DNA of 64,000 bases, from contig JANQIX010000034.1 of the NCBI GenBank assembly GCA_028281925.1, positions 124,001 through 188,000 on the forward strand, given 5' to 3'. The stretch comes from Alphaproteobacteria bacterium. Its GTDB lineage: Bacteria; Pseudomonadota; Alphaproteobacteria; DSM-16000; Inquilinaceae. A program made the position numbers and the translations under genes. The notes below the pieces were generated by a model that had not been told where the DNA came from, did not search any database, and was given only the letters and a program-made list of their open reading frames with translations. Below, one piece after another: positions 53,420 to 63,374 of this stretch; the stretch's first letter is position 1; each line of letters starts with the position of its first letter.

Positions 53420-54448
53420 ATGACCGACCCGACAGACACACCGCGAAGCCAGGGCTTCGTGATGCCGGCCGAATGGCATCGCCATTCCCGCTGCTGGATG
53501 GCTTGGCCGTGTCGCGAAGCGCTGTGGGGTGGCGGGCTCGAGGCGGCCCGCGCGGCCTATGTGGAGATCGCGCGGTCGATCGCCGAATTCGAGCCTGTGA
53601 CGATGATCTGCAACGCCTCCGACGTGGCCGAAGCGTCACTTGCCACCGGCAGCGGCGTAGAGGTGCTGTCCCTGCCGATCAACGACAGCTGGCTAAGGGA
53701 CAACGGCCCCACCTTTCTGCTGGATGGTAGCGGCCAGCTTGGAGCGGTGCATTGGGGTTTCAACGGCTACGGCAACAAGTATCAGGACCATGCCGAAGAT
53801 GCGGCCGTTGCCGCCGCCATTGCCACACGGGTCGGCGCCCGGATCTTCGACGCCGGATTTGTGCTGGAGGGTGGCGCCATTCATGTGGATGGCGAGGGCA
53901 CGGCCCTTGTGACCGAGTCGTGCGTGCTTAACCCCAACCGCAATGCCGGCTTCACCCGCAAAGCGATGGAAGCACAGCTGTCGGACCTCTTGGGCGTGGA
54001 CAAGGTGATCTGGCTGCCGCGCGGGTATGAGGACGACGAGACCGACGGCCATATCGACAATATCGCGTGCTTCGCCCGACCTGGCGTCGTGCTGGCCCTG
54101 AGCACGGACGATACCGGCGACGCCAATCATACCGTGCTGCGTGAAAATCTCGGCATCTTGCGCACGGAGACCGATGCCAAAGGGCGCAGGATCGAAGTTA
54201 TCGAAGTGCCGCAACCGGCGCGCCGTTTGGGGCCCGACGGTCGCCGGCTGCCGCTGTCGTACATCAACTTCCATATGGCCAATGACGGTATCGTCATGCC
54301 CAGCTTCCGCGCCCCGGAGGACGACCGCGCCTTTCGCATTCTGCGGGAGGCGTTTCCCGATCGGACCGTGCGACGCGTTCAGGCCGCGGACATCGTGGTC
54401 GGCGGCGGCGGCATTCACTGCATTACGCAACAACAGCCGGCGCCATAG
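53420..54448 (+). CDS. aguA: Agmatine deiminase
   Basis: The 342-residue enzyme of the guanidino-modifying superfamily converts agmatine to N-carbamoylputrescine and ammonia. Family signatures are MPAEWHRHSRCWMAWPCRE near the N-terminus, NDSWLRDNGPTFLL, GGAIHVDGEG, GHIDNIACFARPGVVL with the catalytic His and Asp, and Cys334 in GGGGIHCITQQQP, the nucleophile. No N-carbamoylputrescine amidohydrolase (aguB) is adjacent. Its position behind potFGHI suggests that imported agmatine or polyamine feeds catabolism. Confidence 0.95.
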   Translation: MTDPTDTPRSQGFVMPAEWHRHSRCWMAWPCREALWGGGLEAARAAYVEIARSIAEFEPVTMICNASDVAEASLATGSGVEVLSLPINDSWLRDNGPTFLLDGSGQLGAVHWGFNGYGNKYQDHAEDAAVAAAIATRVGARIFDAGFVLEGGAIHVDGEGTALVTESCVLNPNRNAGFTRKAMEAQLSDLLGVDKVIWLPRGYEDDETDGHIDNIACFARPGVVLALSTDDTGDANHTVLRENLGILRTETDAKGRRIEVIEVPQPARRLGPDGRRLPLSYINFHMANDGIVMPSFRAPEDDRAFRILREAFPDRTVRRVQAADIVVGGGGIHCITQQQPAP

Positions 54449-54507
54449 GCAACGGCACCCATCTGCCACCGGAACCCCTGGAGAACCGGCGTGGAGGAGG
54501 CAGCGAG

Positions 54508-56166
54508 TTGAGCGCGGCGGAACAGGTGCGGCCCTGGTGGCAAGGCGCGGTCATCTACCAGATCTATCCGGCCAGCTTCCTGGACACCAATGGCGACGGC
54601 TGGGGAGACCTGCCCGGCATCATCGAGAAGCTGGATTACGTCGCTGGGCTTGGCGTTGACGCCATTTGGCTATCGCCCTTCTTCCTCTCGCCGATGACCG
54701 ATTTCGGCTATGACGTGGCCGATTTCCGTTCCGTCGACCCGCGCTTCGGCACCGACGCAGACGCCGACCACCTGATTGCACAAGCGCATGCTCGCGGGCT
54801 GAAGGTCATGATCGACCTGGTGCTGTGCCACACATCCGACCAGCACGCCTGGTTCCAGGAAAGCCGCACCAGCGCCGATAACCCAAAGGCGGACTGGTAC
54901 ATCTGGCGCGACGCCAGGCCCGATGGCACGCCACCCAACAACTGGCAGTCCGTCTTCGGCGGACCATCCTGGGAATGGGATGCCCGCCGCGGCCAGTATT
55001 ACCTGCACCACTTCTTCAAGAGCCAGCCGGCCCTCAATTGGCACTGTCCCGAGGTGGAGGCGGCCGTGCATGCCGAGACCGCCTTCTGGCTGGACAAGGG
55101 CATCGACGGGCTGCGCCTGGACGCCATCGCAAGGCTGGCCGCCGATCCCGAGCTGCGCGACAACCCCCCTCGGCCGCCGGGCGAGCACGACCATTGGGTC
55201 GGTGCCATGGTCAGCCCCTATCACCTGCAGCACCACGAATTCGACCGCAACCGGCCCGAGATCTTCCCGCTCTTGGACCGGCTGCGCAGCTTCGTCGACC
55301 GCTATCCGGATCACTTCCTGTTGGGGGAACTGGCAGACAGCCACGCAGTTTCCGCCGATCGGTACATGGCGCCGGGACGGCTGCACAGCTGCTATACGTT
55401 TCAGTTCACTTGGCCCAACCTCGACTCCGAAAGCATGCGCGGCATCATCGCCCATAATGGAGAGAAGTTGGGGGACCGCTATCTCACCTACAGCTTCGGC
55501 AACCACGACTGTATGCGGGCGATCAGCCGTTGGGGGGACTTGCCGCATCTCTCCGGCGACCCGGCCGCGCTGTCCCGGCTCGTGCTGGCCCTGTTCTTCA
55601 GCCTGAGGGGCAGCGCCTGCCTGTATCAGGGGGACGAACTGGGGCTGACCGAGACCGATGTGCCCTTCGAACGGCTGCTCGACCCCTTCGGCATTGCCTT
55701 CTGGCCGGATTACAAGGGCCGCGACGGCTGCCGCACGCCCATGCCCTGGATCGCAGATGCACTCCACGGCGGCTTCTCCAGGGTCGAGCCGTGGTTGCCC
55801 CTGGGGACGGATCATGCCGGCATGGCGGTCGACCTCCAGGACACGGACCCGGCCAGCACACTCAACGCCTGCCGTCGGTTCTTGGCGTGGCGCCGGAGGC
55901 ATCAACCGCTGATCGACGGCGACCTCACCCTTGTGGAGGCCCCCTCCCCCGTGCTGGCCTTCACGCGGACTTGCCGAGCGCAGGGTGTGCTCTGCGTCTT
56001 CAATCTGTCCAACCGCGACGCGGCCTGGCAGAGCCCCATTGCCGGCGATCCGATCGCGGGGCACGGCATGGAGGGCCGCTGGCAGGGCGCCGATGTTCAC
56101 CTTCCGCCGTTCGGCGCTGCGTTCGCCGCAATGCCCAATGGCCCCGACTCAGGGAGGGCACCGTGA
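54508..56166 (+). CDS. GH13 alpha-glucosidase-type enzyme (first copy)
   Basis: The 552-residue GH13 enzyme has the classic order: YQIYPASFLDTNGDGWGDLPG at the N-terminus, a TIM barrel with nucleophile Asp205 (LRLDAIAR), acid/base Glu274 (LLGELADS) and Asp334 (GNHD), then the C-terminal beta domain. The pattern resembles alpha-glucosidases and oligo-1,6-glucosidases that attack short oligosaccharides or sucrose isomers. No signal peptide is seen, so it is cytoplasmic. The start is TTG, with GGAGGAGG upstream. The second copy begins inside its last codons (GTGA overlap). Confidence 0.92.
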   Translation: MSAAEQVRPWWQGAVIYQIYPASFLDTNGDGWGDLPGIIEKLDYVAGLGVDAIWLSPFFLSPMTDFGYDVADFRSVDPRFGTDADADHLIAQAHARGLKVMIDLVLCHTSDQHAWFQESRTSADNPKADWYIWRDARPDGTPPNNWQSVFGGPSWEWDARRGQYYLHHFFKSQPALNWHCPEVEAAVHAETAFWLDKGIDGLRLDAIARLAADPELRDNPPRPPGEHDHWVGAMVSPYHLQHHEFDRNRPEIFPLLDRLRSFVDRYPDHFLLGELADSHAVSADRYMAPGRLHSCYTFQFTWPNLDSESMRGIIAHNGEKLGDRYLTYSFGNHDCMRAISRWGDLPHLSGDPAALSRLVLALFFSLRGSACLYQGDELGLTETDVPFERLLDPFGIAFWPDYKGRDGCRTPMPWIADALHGGFSRVEPWLPLGTDHAGMAVDLQDTDPASTLNACRRFLAWRRRHQPLIDGDLTLVEAPSPVLAFTRTCRAQGVLCVFNLSNRDAAWQSPIAGDPIAGHGMEGRWQGADVHLPPFGAAFAAMPNGPDSGRAP

Positions 56167-57794
56167 CGGCCGCCAACACCAACCATCCCTGGTGGATGGG
56201 TGCGGTCATCTACCAGATCTATCCGCTCAGCTTTTGCGATGCGGACGGTGACGGCGTCGGCGACCTGCCGGGCATCATCGAGAAGCTGGACTATGTCGCC
56301 GGCCTGGGCGTCGATGCCATCTGGCTGTCGCCGTTCTTCCTGTCGCCGATGGATGACTTCGGCTACGACGTCGCCGATTTCCGCCGTGTCGACCCCCGCT
56401 TCGGCCATGACGAGGATGCCGACCGGCTGATTGCCGAAGCCCACGCCCGGGGGCTGAAGGTGATCTTCGACCTTGTGCTGTGCCATACCTCGGACCGGCA
56501 CGACTGGTTTATCGAAAGCCGCGGCAGCCGCACCAACCCCAAGGCGAATTGGTACCTTTGGCGGGATGCCCGACCCGACGGTACGCCGCCCAACAATTGG
56601 CAGTCCGTGTTCGGCGGCGCGTCCTGGGACTGGGGGCCGCAGCGCGGCCAGTACTTTCTGCACCACTTCCTGAAGAGCCAGCCGGCATTGAATTGGCGCA
56701 ATCCGGACGTGGAGCGGGCCATGCACGCCGAGATGGGCTATTGGTTCGACAAGGGTGTCGACGGCATGCGCCTGGACTCCATCTCGCGCCTGGTGGTGGA
56801 TGCGGAGCTGCGCGACAATCCCCCGCGGCCGCGCGACGATACTGAGCATTTCGTGGGCTCCCGCCTCAGCCCCTACAACATGCAGCAGCACATCTATGAT
56901 CGGCAGCAGCCGGAGATCCTGGAGTATCTTGAGCGGCTGCGCCGCTTCGCGGACCGCTGGGCCGACCGGTTTCTGTTGGGTGAGGTGGCTGACGGCCACG
57001 GCACCACGGCCTCGCTCTACGCCGCCCCCGGGCGCATGCACAGCAACTATACGTTCCAGTTCGCCCAGCCCGTCTTCGATGCGGACTTCCTGAAGCGCAC
57101 GATTGCTGCCGACGGTGCGGCCGCGGGGCCGGCCTGGCTGACCTACAGCCTGGGCAACCACGACTTGGTGCGCATCGTCAGCCGCTGGGGCGTGCTGCCG
57201 CATCTGAGTGGGGACGGCCCTGCCCTCGCCAAGCTGGTGATGGCGCTGACCGTGTGCCTGCGGGGCAGTGCCTGTCTCTACCAGGGCGACGAACTTGGGC
57301 TGCCGGAAGCCGATGTTCCGTTCGACCGGTTGGCGGATCCGTTCGGCATCGCACTATGGCCGGACTTCAAGGGCCGCGACGGCAGCCGTACCCCCATGCC
57401 CTGGTGCGGGGACGATCCGAATGCCGGCTTCTCCACCGCCGAACCTTGGCTGCCGCTTGCCGAAGACCATCATGCGCTGGCGGTCGACCGGCAGGACAGT
57501 GATCCGGAAAGCCCGTTGGCGCTCTGCCGAACCTTGCTTGCCTGGCGCAAGCTCCAGCCGGCGCTGATCCAGGGCGAGCTTGCGTTGCTGGATACGCCGT
57601 CGCCAGTGCTGGCATTCGTTCGCTCAATTGGCGCTGACAGGGTGCTCTGCGTCTTCAATGTGTCCAACACGGCCGTGTCATGGCGGCCGCCGGGGCGCTG
57701 GCGCCTGCTCACCGGTCACGGGTTCGCGGCGGGCTGGAGCGATGGGGCCGTCGCCCTACCACCCTTCGGCGTCGCCTTCGGCGCGCCGGAGTAA
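56163..57794 (+). CDS. GH13 alpha-glucosidase-type enzyme (second copy)
   Basis: The 543-residue paralogue of the preceding enzyme is closely similar over its whole length and colinear, with the same catalytic residue numbers (Asp205, Glu274, Asp334). It starts with GTG at 56163, overlapping the first gene's stop, with GGAGGG just upstream. Differences cluster in the substrate loops (for example DNPPRPRDDTEHFVG against DNPPRPPGEHDHWVG), so the pair may have split specificity or act as a heteromer. The pair probably arose by tandem duplication. Confidence 0.92.
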   Translation: MTAANTNHPWWMGAVIYQIYPLSFCDADGDGVGDLPGIIEKLDYVAGLGVDAIWLSPFFLSPMDDFGYDVADFRRVDPRFGHDEDADRLIAEAHARGLKVIFDLVLCHTSDRHDWFIESRGSRTNPKANWYLWRDARPDGTPPNNWQSVFGGASWDWGPQRGQYFLHHFLKSQPALNWRNPDVERAMHAEMGYWFDKGVDGMRLDSISRLVVDAELRDNPPRPRDDTEHFVGSRLSPYNMQQHIYDRQQPEILEYLERLRRFADRWADRFLLGEVADGHGTTASLYAAPGRMHSNYTFQFAQPVFDADFLKRTIAADGAAAGPAWLTYSLGNHDLVRIVSRWGVLPHLSGDGPALAKLVMALTVCLRGSACLYQGDELGLPEADVPFDRLADPFGIALWPDFKGRDGSRTPMPWCGDDPNAGFSTAEPWLPLAEDHHALAVDRQDSDPESPLALCRTLLAWRKLQPALIQGELALLDTPSPVLAFVRSIGADRVLCVFNVSNTAVSWRPPGRWRLLTGHGFAAGWSDGAVALPPFGVAFGAPE

Positions 57795-57818
57795 TCACCC
57801 CGCGCCGTCGCGCAGAAC

Positions 57819-57913
57819 CGTAGGTCGGTGTCAAGCGAAGCGCGACCCGACATTCCATCAAGGCACAACCGACGCAATGTCGGGTTTCGGCTTCGCCTCT
57901 ACGCCGACCTACG
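57819..57913. repeat. Palindromic intergenic repeat element (REP/MITE-like)
   Basis: A 95-base imperfect palindrome has outer arms CGTAGGTCGG (57819-57828) and CCGACCTACG (57904-57913). Inner arms are CGACCCGACATT (57843-57854) and AATGTCGGGTTTCG (57876-57889). It lies between the second GH13 gene and the convergent creatininase-family gene. This style of arm (TAGGTCGG ... ACCCGACAT) recurs in many proteobacterial genomes as a dispersed element; only one copy is visible here. It may also act as a bidirectional terminator. Confidence 0.7.
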
Positions 57914-57924
57914 CGCTGGAGACC

Positions 57925-58737
57925 TCAGGCGGGGCCGTCGCGGAGACTGGCCAGCGGGAAACGGTCGACTTCGATCAGCAGATCTGAGAGAGCGCCGGCA
58001 AAGTGATCAATTAACGTCGCACCCATGTCGGCGTCGGCGGCCGTCGCGTCGCCGCAGACGCCGGCGGGGTTCAGGTCCTGGGTCTGCCAGCCGAAGCCGA
58101 TGCGGCCATGCGGCGACAGATACCGGTAGTCCGCAGCCATGTCCTGCGCCGAGGACGCGAAAGCGTCCCTCGCCTGCTCCCGCACCAATTTCGGCGCCAG
58201 GTGCAGCATCATTGCCGTTTCCACCGTGCCGCCATGGATACCGTATTGCTGTTCGGCGGTACCGACGATGCCCTCCGGCAACCCGAAGCCGAACCAGCTC
58301 ACCGTCACAGCCAGCATGCGGTGGTGCGCCCGCAGTTCGTTGGCCAGGATCGTCATGGGCTCCGTCTGCCCGCCATGACTGTTGAAGAAGACCAGCTTGC
58401 GGATGCCGGCCCGCGCCACGCTCTCTGCGATGTCGCGCCACAGCGCCATCACCGTGGCAGCACTCAGGCTCAACGTCCCGGCAAAGGCCGTATGCTCGAT
58501 GCTGAGGCCGATCGTCTGTTCCGGCAGCACCAGCACCGGCAGATCCGCTGGCAAACGGGCCACCGCCGCCTGCAGGATGCCGCGGTTGATGATCGCATCG
58601 ACCCCGGTGGGGAGGTGCGATCCGTGCTGCTCTATCGCGGCGACCGGCAGAATGGCGATGGCGCGTTCCGCCGGCAGGTCCTGGAACTCAACCGTCGTCA
58701 GGTGTTCCCATTGCCGGTGCGGCACGTCCGTCATCAA
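57925..58737 (-). CDS. Creatininase-family amidohydrolase
   Basis: The 270-residue metal-dependent amidohydrolase has the motifs PVAAIEQHGSHLPTGVDA (Glu and His ligands), FFNSHGGQTEP and GIHGGTVETAMML (Glu and His). The family includes creatinine amidohydrolase, FAPy deformylase ArfB and MftE. Which reaction applies here is unclear. Start is taken at 58737 (ATG ATG); the second ATG is equally possible. It converges on the GH13 pair and is divergent from the phosphodiesterase gene. Confidence 0.87.
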   Translation of the reverse strand: MMTDVPHRQWEHLTTVEFQDLPAERAIAILPVAAIEQHGSHLPTGVDAIINRGILQAAVARLPADLPVLVLPEQTIGLSIEHTAFAGTLSLSAATVMALWRDIAESVARAGIRKLVFFNSHGGQTEPMTILANELRAHHRMLAVTVSWFGFGLPEGIVGTAEQQYGIHGGTVETAMMLHLAPKLVREQARDAFASSAQDMAADYRYLSPHGRIGFGWQTQDLNPAGVCGDATAADADMGATLIDHFAGALSDLLIEVDRFPLASLRDGPA

Positions 58738-58823
58738 ACTGTCTCGCGCGTCAGGTTAGGGTGCGGTCGTCCTCAGTCAGACAAGATCGCGTTTCCCGCC
58801 CCACCGCAAGCTCCGGAGACACC

Positions 58824-59615
58824 ATGCTGATAGCGCAGATCACCGACATGCATGTCGTGGCCGAAGGTGAACTCGCCATGGGCAGCGTGGACACCGCCGC
58901 AGCACTCTCCGCCGCCGTCGAGCGACTCAACGGCTTCTCGCCGCAACCCGACATCGTGGTCATCACCGGCGACCTGACCGACGGCGGCCAGCCGGACCAG
59001 TACCGGAACCTTCGCCGGCTGCTGGCGCCGCTGAAAGCGCCTTTCATCGTTCTGCCCGGCAACCACGACGACCGTGCGGCCATGCGCCAGGCGTTCGCCG
59101 ACCACACCTATCTGCCGCAGACGGGGCCGTTCCTGCACAGCGTGATTGAAGATCACCCGCTCCGCATCGTGACCCTTGATACGGTCGATCCCGGCTCCAG
59201 CGGCGGCCGTCTTTGTGCCGACCGGCTGGCCTGGGTTGACGCGGCACTGGCACGGGAGCCGGATCGGCCGACTCTGCTGGCGCTGCATCATCCGCCGTTC
59301 GACACCGGCATCGGTTTCATGGACCGGATCGGGCTTGAGGGCTGCGACGGCTTGGCCGACGTCATCAGCCGCCATCCCCAGGTCGAACGGGTGATCTGCG
59401 GGCATGTCCATCGTCCGGTGCAGGTACGGTTCGCCGGCACGCTTGCCAGCATCGCACCAAGCACCGCACATCAGATCCCGCTGACCCTGGATCCAGATCA
59501 ACCGGATGCATGGCTGCGCGAGCCGGCGGGTCTGTGCCTGTTTCTATGGGCCGACCGCCGGCTTATCGGCCACACGCTCTACATCGGCGACTTTGGCGAC
59601 ACGACCTTATACTAA
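58824..59615 (+). CDS. CpdA-like metallophosphoesterase
   Basis: The 263-residue calcineurin-like phosphoesterase has the two-metal motifs ITDMHV, VVITGDLTDGG, VLPGNHDDR, LALHHPPFDT and ICGHVHRPV. The order and spacing match class III 3',5'-cyclic AMP phosphodiesterases (CpdA). If so, it would lower cAMP and could affect the cyclic-nucleotide-domain antiporter and the Crp-like regulator in this window. Class III family members also include unrelated phosphodiesterases. The ATG at 58824 with GGAG upstream gives the family start. Confidence 0.87.
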   Translation: MLIAQITDMHVVAEGELAMGSVDTAAALSAAVERLNGFSPQPDIVVITGDLTDGGQPDQYRNLRRLLAPLKAPFIVLPGNHDDRAAMRQAFADHTYLPQTGPFLHSVIEDHPLRIVTLDTVDPGSSGGRLCADRLAWVDAALAREPDRPTLLALHHPPFDTGIGFMDRIGLEGCDGLADVISRHPQVERVICGHVHRPVQVRFAGTLASIAPSTAHQIPLTLDPDQPDAWLREPAGLCLFLWADRRLIGHTLYIGDFGDTTLY

Positions 59616-60036
59616 ATACACAACATGTTCGGATGATATCCGGCAGAACAATCACGACTTGGGAAATACAACTGCATGAAGCCCAGCCGTTAACCAAACG
59701 TTACCGGATCACCGGAAAGACATCGAACTGATGCAGCCGTACAACACCGAATTTGCCGGCCGTCGGCAACTTCGTCCCTTGGCAATCGAATTCAAACGAA
59801 TGGTTGCGCGCGCCCATCGCCGGCTCGATGGGGACACGCTTTCACGCGACACCCCGCTGCTTCAATTGATTTAGATCAATGCCGCCGATCATTCCCACAG
59901 GAACTGTGTGGCATCCGTTGCGCAGGGCGCCGGGCGCTGGATATGCCTGCCGCCGGCATGTCTTCGATGCTCCGCACCTGACCCATGCGCCCCCGCGACA
60001 CGGCCTACCGAGCAATCCTCAGCATCGGGGAATGAT
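59616..60036. other. Regulatory region upstream of the cbb3 oxidase operon
   Basis: These 421 bases carry no credible frame. A moderately AT-rich stretch after the phosphodiesterase gene leads to a perfect FNR/FixK box at 59866-59879. The rest is likely the operon leader. No transcription start is identifiable with certainty. Confidence 0.5.
59866..59879. promoter_or_regulatory. FNR/FixK-type anaerobox
   Basis: The sequence is TTGAT-N4-ATCAA, a perfect match to the FNR/FixK consensus, 157 bases upstream of the ccoN start. High-affinity cbb3 oxidase operons are classically induced at low oxygen by such sites. The Crp-like regulator at 30 kb lacks an iron-sulfur cluster motif and is probably not the ligand-dependent FNR; the cognate protein is elsewhere. 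Confidence 0.85.
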
Positions 60037-61527
60037 ATGGCTACAGCAGCCGCAGCAGTTGCCCAGGACACAGCAGGGACACGCGACAGCGTCGACTACA
60101 ACGAGGATGTCGTCCGCCTGTTCACACTGGCGACGGTGTTCTGGGGTGTCGTTGCGTTCCTCGTAGGCGTGGTCATTGCCCTGCAGCTAGCTTATCCGGT
60201 GCTCAATCTCGGGCTTGAGTGGACCAGCTTCGGGCGGCTGCGCCCGGTCCATACCTCAGCGGCTATCTTCGCATTCGGCGGCAACGCGCTGTTCGCCACA
60301 TCGCTCTACGTCGTGCAACGCACATGTCGGGCCTCGCTGTTCGGTGGGCGCGACCTCGCCAACTTCCTGTTCTGGGGCTACCAGCTGTTCATCGTGCTGG
60401 CGGCAAGCGGCTATGTGCTGGGCATCACCCAGGGTCGCGAATATGCCGAGCCGGAATGGTACGTCGACCTGTGGCTGACGATCGTCTGGGTTGCCTATCT
60501 GATCGTCTTCGCCGGCACGCTGTTCAAGCGCCAGGAGCCGCACATCTACGTCGCCAACTGGTTCTACCTGGCGTTCATCATCACCGTTGCGATGCTGCAC
60601 ATCGTCAACAACTTGGCGGTGCCGGTGTCGTTTGCCGGTGTCACCAGCTATTCCCTGTTCTCCGGTGTGCAGGACGCATTGACCCAGTGGTGGTATGGCC
60701 ACAACGCCGTGGGCTTCTTCCTGACGGCCGGGTTCCTGGGCATCATGTACTACTTCGTCCCGAAGCGGGCCGAACGGCCGGTCTATTCCTACAGGCTGTC
60801 GATCGTCCACTTCTGGTCGCTGATCTTCCTCTACATCTGGGCCGGCCCCCACCATCTGCACTACACAGCGCTGCCCGATTGGGCGCAGACGCTGGGCATG
60901 ACCTTCTCCGTCATGCTGTGGATGCCGTCCTGGGGCGGCATGATCAACGGCATCATGACGCTGTCGGGCGCGTGGGACAAACTGCGCACGGACCCGGTTC
61001 TGCGGTTCCTGGTCGTCTCCGTTGCCTTCTACGGCATGAGCACGTTCGAAGGCCCGCTGATGTCGGTGAAGCCGGTCAACGCTCTCAGCCACTATACGGA
61101 CTGGACCGTCGGCCACGTCCATTCCGGCGCGCTGGGCTGGGTGGCCTTCGTCTCGTTCGGCGCGGTCTACTATCTGGTGCCGAAGCTATGGAAGCGGCGC
61201 GAGCTCTACTCGCTGAAGCTGGTGTCGGTCCACTTCTGGATCGCGACGGTCGGCATCGTTCTCTACATCACGGCGATGTGGGTCTCCGGCATCATGCAGG
61301 GCCTGATGTGGCGGTCCTACGACAGCCTCGGCTTCCTGCAGTACAGCTTCATCGAGACCGTGGAGCGGATGCACCCCTTCTACGTGATCCGCGCCCTCGG
61401 CGGCATCCTGTTCCTCTTGGGCGCGCTGGTGATGGTCTACAACCTGATCCGGACGATCCGGGGCGACATACGACAGGAAGCGGGGCTGGCGCCCGTGCGC
61501 CCGGCTGCCGCCGTTTCTGCAGAATAG
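60037..61527 (+). CDS. ccoN: cbb3-type cytochrome c oxidase subunit I
   Basis: The 496-residue catalytic subunit has about 12 membrane helices. Haem and copper ligands lie in [16 protein letters not shown] (low-spin haem His), [14 protein letters not shown] (Cu-B His), [11 protein letters not shown] (Cu-B His pair) and [14 protein letters not shown] (haem axial His). Subunit I reduces oxygen to water and pumps protons. The ATG at 60037 with GGGGA upstream gives the family start; an open frame further upstream lies in the regulatory region. Confidence 0.96.
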   Translation: MATAAAAVAQDTAGTRDSVDYNEDVVRLFTLATVFWGVVAFLVGVVIALQLAYPVLNLGLEWTSFGRLRPVHTSAAIFAFGGNALFATSLYVVQRTCRASLFGGRDLANFLFWGYQLFIVLAASGYVLGITQGREYAEPEWYVDLWLTIVWVAYLIVFAGTLFKRQEPHIYVANWFYLAFIITVAMLHIVNNLAVPVSFAGVTSYSLFSGVQDALTQWWYGHNAVGFFLTAGFLGIMYYFVPKRAERPVYSYRLSIVHFWSLIFLYIWAGPHHLHYTALPDWAQTLGMTFSVMLWMPSWGGMINGIMTLSGAWDKLRTDPVLRFLVVSVAFYGMSTFEGPLMSVKPVNALSHYTDWTVGHVHSGALGWVAFVSFGAVYYLVPKLWKRRELYSLKLVSVHFWIATVGIVLYITAMWVSGIMQGLMWRSYDSLGFLQYSFIETVERMHPFYVIRALGGILFLLGALVMVYNLIRTIRGDIRQEAGLAPVRPAAAVSAE

Positions 61528-61559
61528 CCGCGCGCCACGCCTGAAGGAGCCGCAGGCCA

Positions 61560-62282
<723 letters not shown>

Positions 62283-62309
62283 TCGCGGTCCCGACGAGGG
62301 GACGTATCC

Positions 62310-62456
62310 TTGGAGGCTATCTTCGAGTTCCTGAGGTCATTCTGGGTCGTCTGGCTGATGGGGCTGTTTGTCGGCATCGTGATCTGGGCCTACCGGCCGA
62401 AACGGAAGGCCGAGATGGAAAGATACGGCCGCATCCCGCTGGACGACGATAACTAG
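62310..62456 (+). CDS. ccoQ: cbb3-type oxidase subunit CcoQ
   Basis: The 48-residue product starts with TTG at 62310 (GAGGGGA seven bases upstream). It has one membrane span (about residues 11-27) followed by WAYRPKRKAEMERYGRIPLD, the highly characteristic CcoQ/FixQ tail. Its position between ccoO and ccoP confirms the assignment. CcoQ stabilises the complex. It is easily missed because of its size and non-ATG start. Confidence 0.93.
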   Translation: MEAIFEFLRSFWVVWLMGLFVGIVIWAYRPKRKAEMERYGRIPLDDDN

Positions 62457-62469
62457 GAGACGTGAGGCG

Positions 62470-63351
62470 ATGCCGAGCGAGGTCGAGAAGGACGCCATCA
62501 CCGGCACTGAGACCACCGGCCATGAATGGGACGGCATCAAAGAGCTGAACACGCCGCTGCCCAAGTGGTGGCTGTACGTGATGTACGCCACCATCATCTG
62601 GTCCCTGGGGTACTTCGTATTCTATCCCGCGATCCCCTGGGTCAACGGGTTCACGCGCGGCATCCTTGACTATGACCAGCGCACCGACCTGGATCGCCAG
62701 CTCGCCGAAGTTCGCGAGTTTCGGGGTGAACTCCTGACGCGCATCGAAGGGGCTTCGCTGGCGGAGATCCGGGAAGACGACGAACTGCTGGACTTCGCGG
62801 TGCGCGGTGGCGGCCGCGCCGCCTTCGCCGAGAACTGCGCGCCTTGCCATGGCCTGGGCGGCGGCGGTCAGCAGGGGGGCTATCCCGCCCTCGCCGACGA
62901 TGCCTGGATCTGGGGCGGCACGCTGGACGATATCTATGCGACGCTGCTCTACGGCATCCGCTCGGACCACCCGCAGACTCGCTTCGGCATCATGCCGGCC
63001 TACGGTGTCGACGAGATCCTCACGCGGGAAGAGATTACCGACATTGCCCATTATGTCGTCTCGCTGTCGGGCGAGACGGAGGATGCAGAGGCGGCAGCGC
63101 GCGGTGCCGAGCTTTATCAGCGCCCGGATCTTTGTGTCACATGCCATGGCGAGAATGCCGAGGGTAACGTGTTCCTGGGTGCCCCGGCCTTGAGTGACCA
63201 GATCTGGCTCTATGGCGGCACCGTCGCGGAGATCACGGCGCAGGTGCACAACCCCCAATACGGCGTCATGCCCGCCTGGATCGATCGGCTCGACGATGCC
63301 ACCATCAAGATGGTCTCGGTCTATGTGCACGCGCTTGGGGGCGGCCAGTAG
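62470..63351 (+). CDS. ccoP: cbb3-type cytochrome c oxidase subunit III (dihaem cytochrome c)
   Basis: The 293-residue protein has a membrane-proximal N-terminal part (EHEWDGI-type region, LNTPLPKWWLYVMYATIIWS span) and two haem-c sites: Cys123-X2-Cys126-His127 (CAPCHG) and Cys222-X2-Cys225-His226 (CVTCHG). Distal Met ligands are in FGIMPAYG and GVMPAWIDRL. It accepts electrons from soluble cytochrome c. It starts 13 bases after ccoQ. Confidence 0.96.
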   Translation: MPSEVEKDAITGTETTGHEWDGIKELNTPLPKWWLYVMYATIIWSLGYFVFYPAIPWVNGFTRGILDYDQRTDLDRQLAEVREFRGELLTRIEGASLAEIREDDELLDFAVRGGGRAAFAENCAPCHGLGGGGQQGGYPALADDAWIWGGTLDDIYATLLYGIRSDHPQTRFGIMPAYGVDEILTREEITDIAHYVVSLSGETEDAEAAARGAELYQRPDLCVTCHGENAEGNVFLGAPALSDQIWLYGGTVAEITAQVHNPQYGVMPAWIDRLDDATIKMVSVYVHALGGGQ

Positions 63352-63374
63352 CGGAGCTGCGGAGCTCGTTTTAA

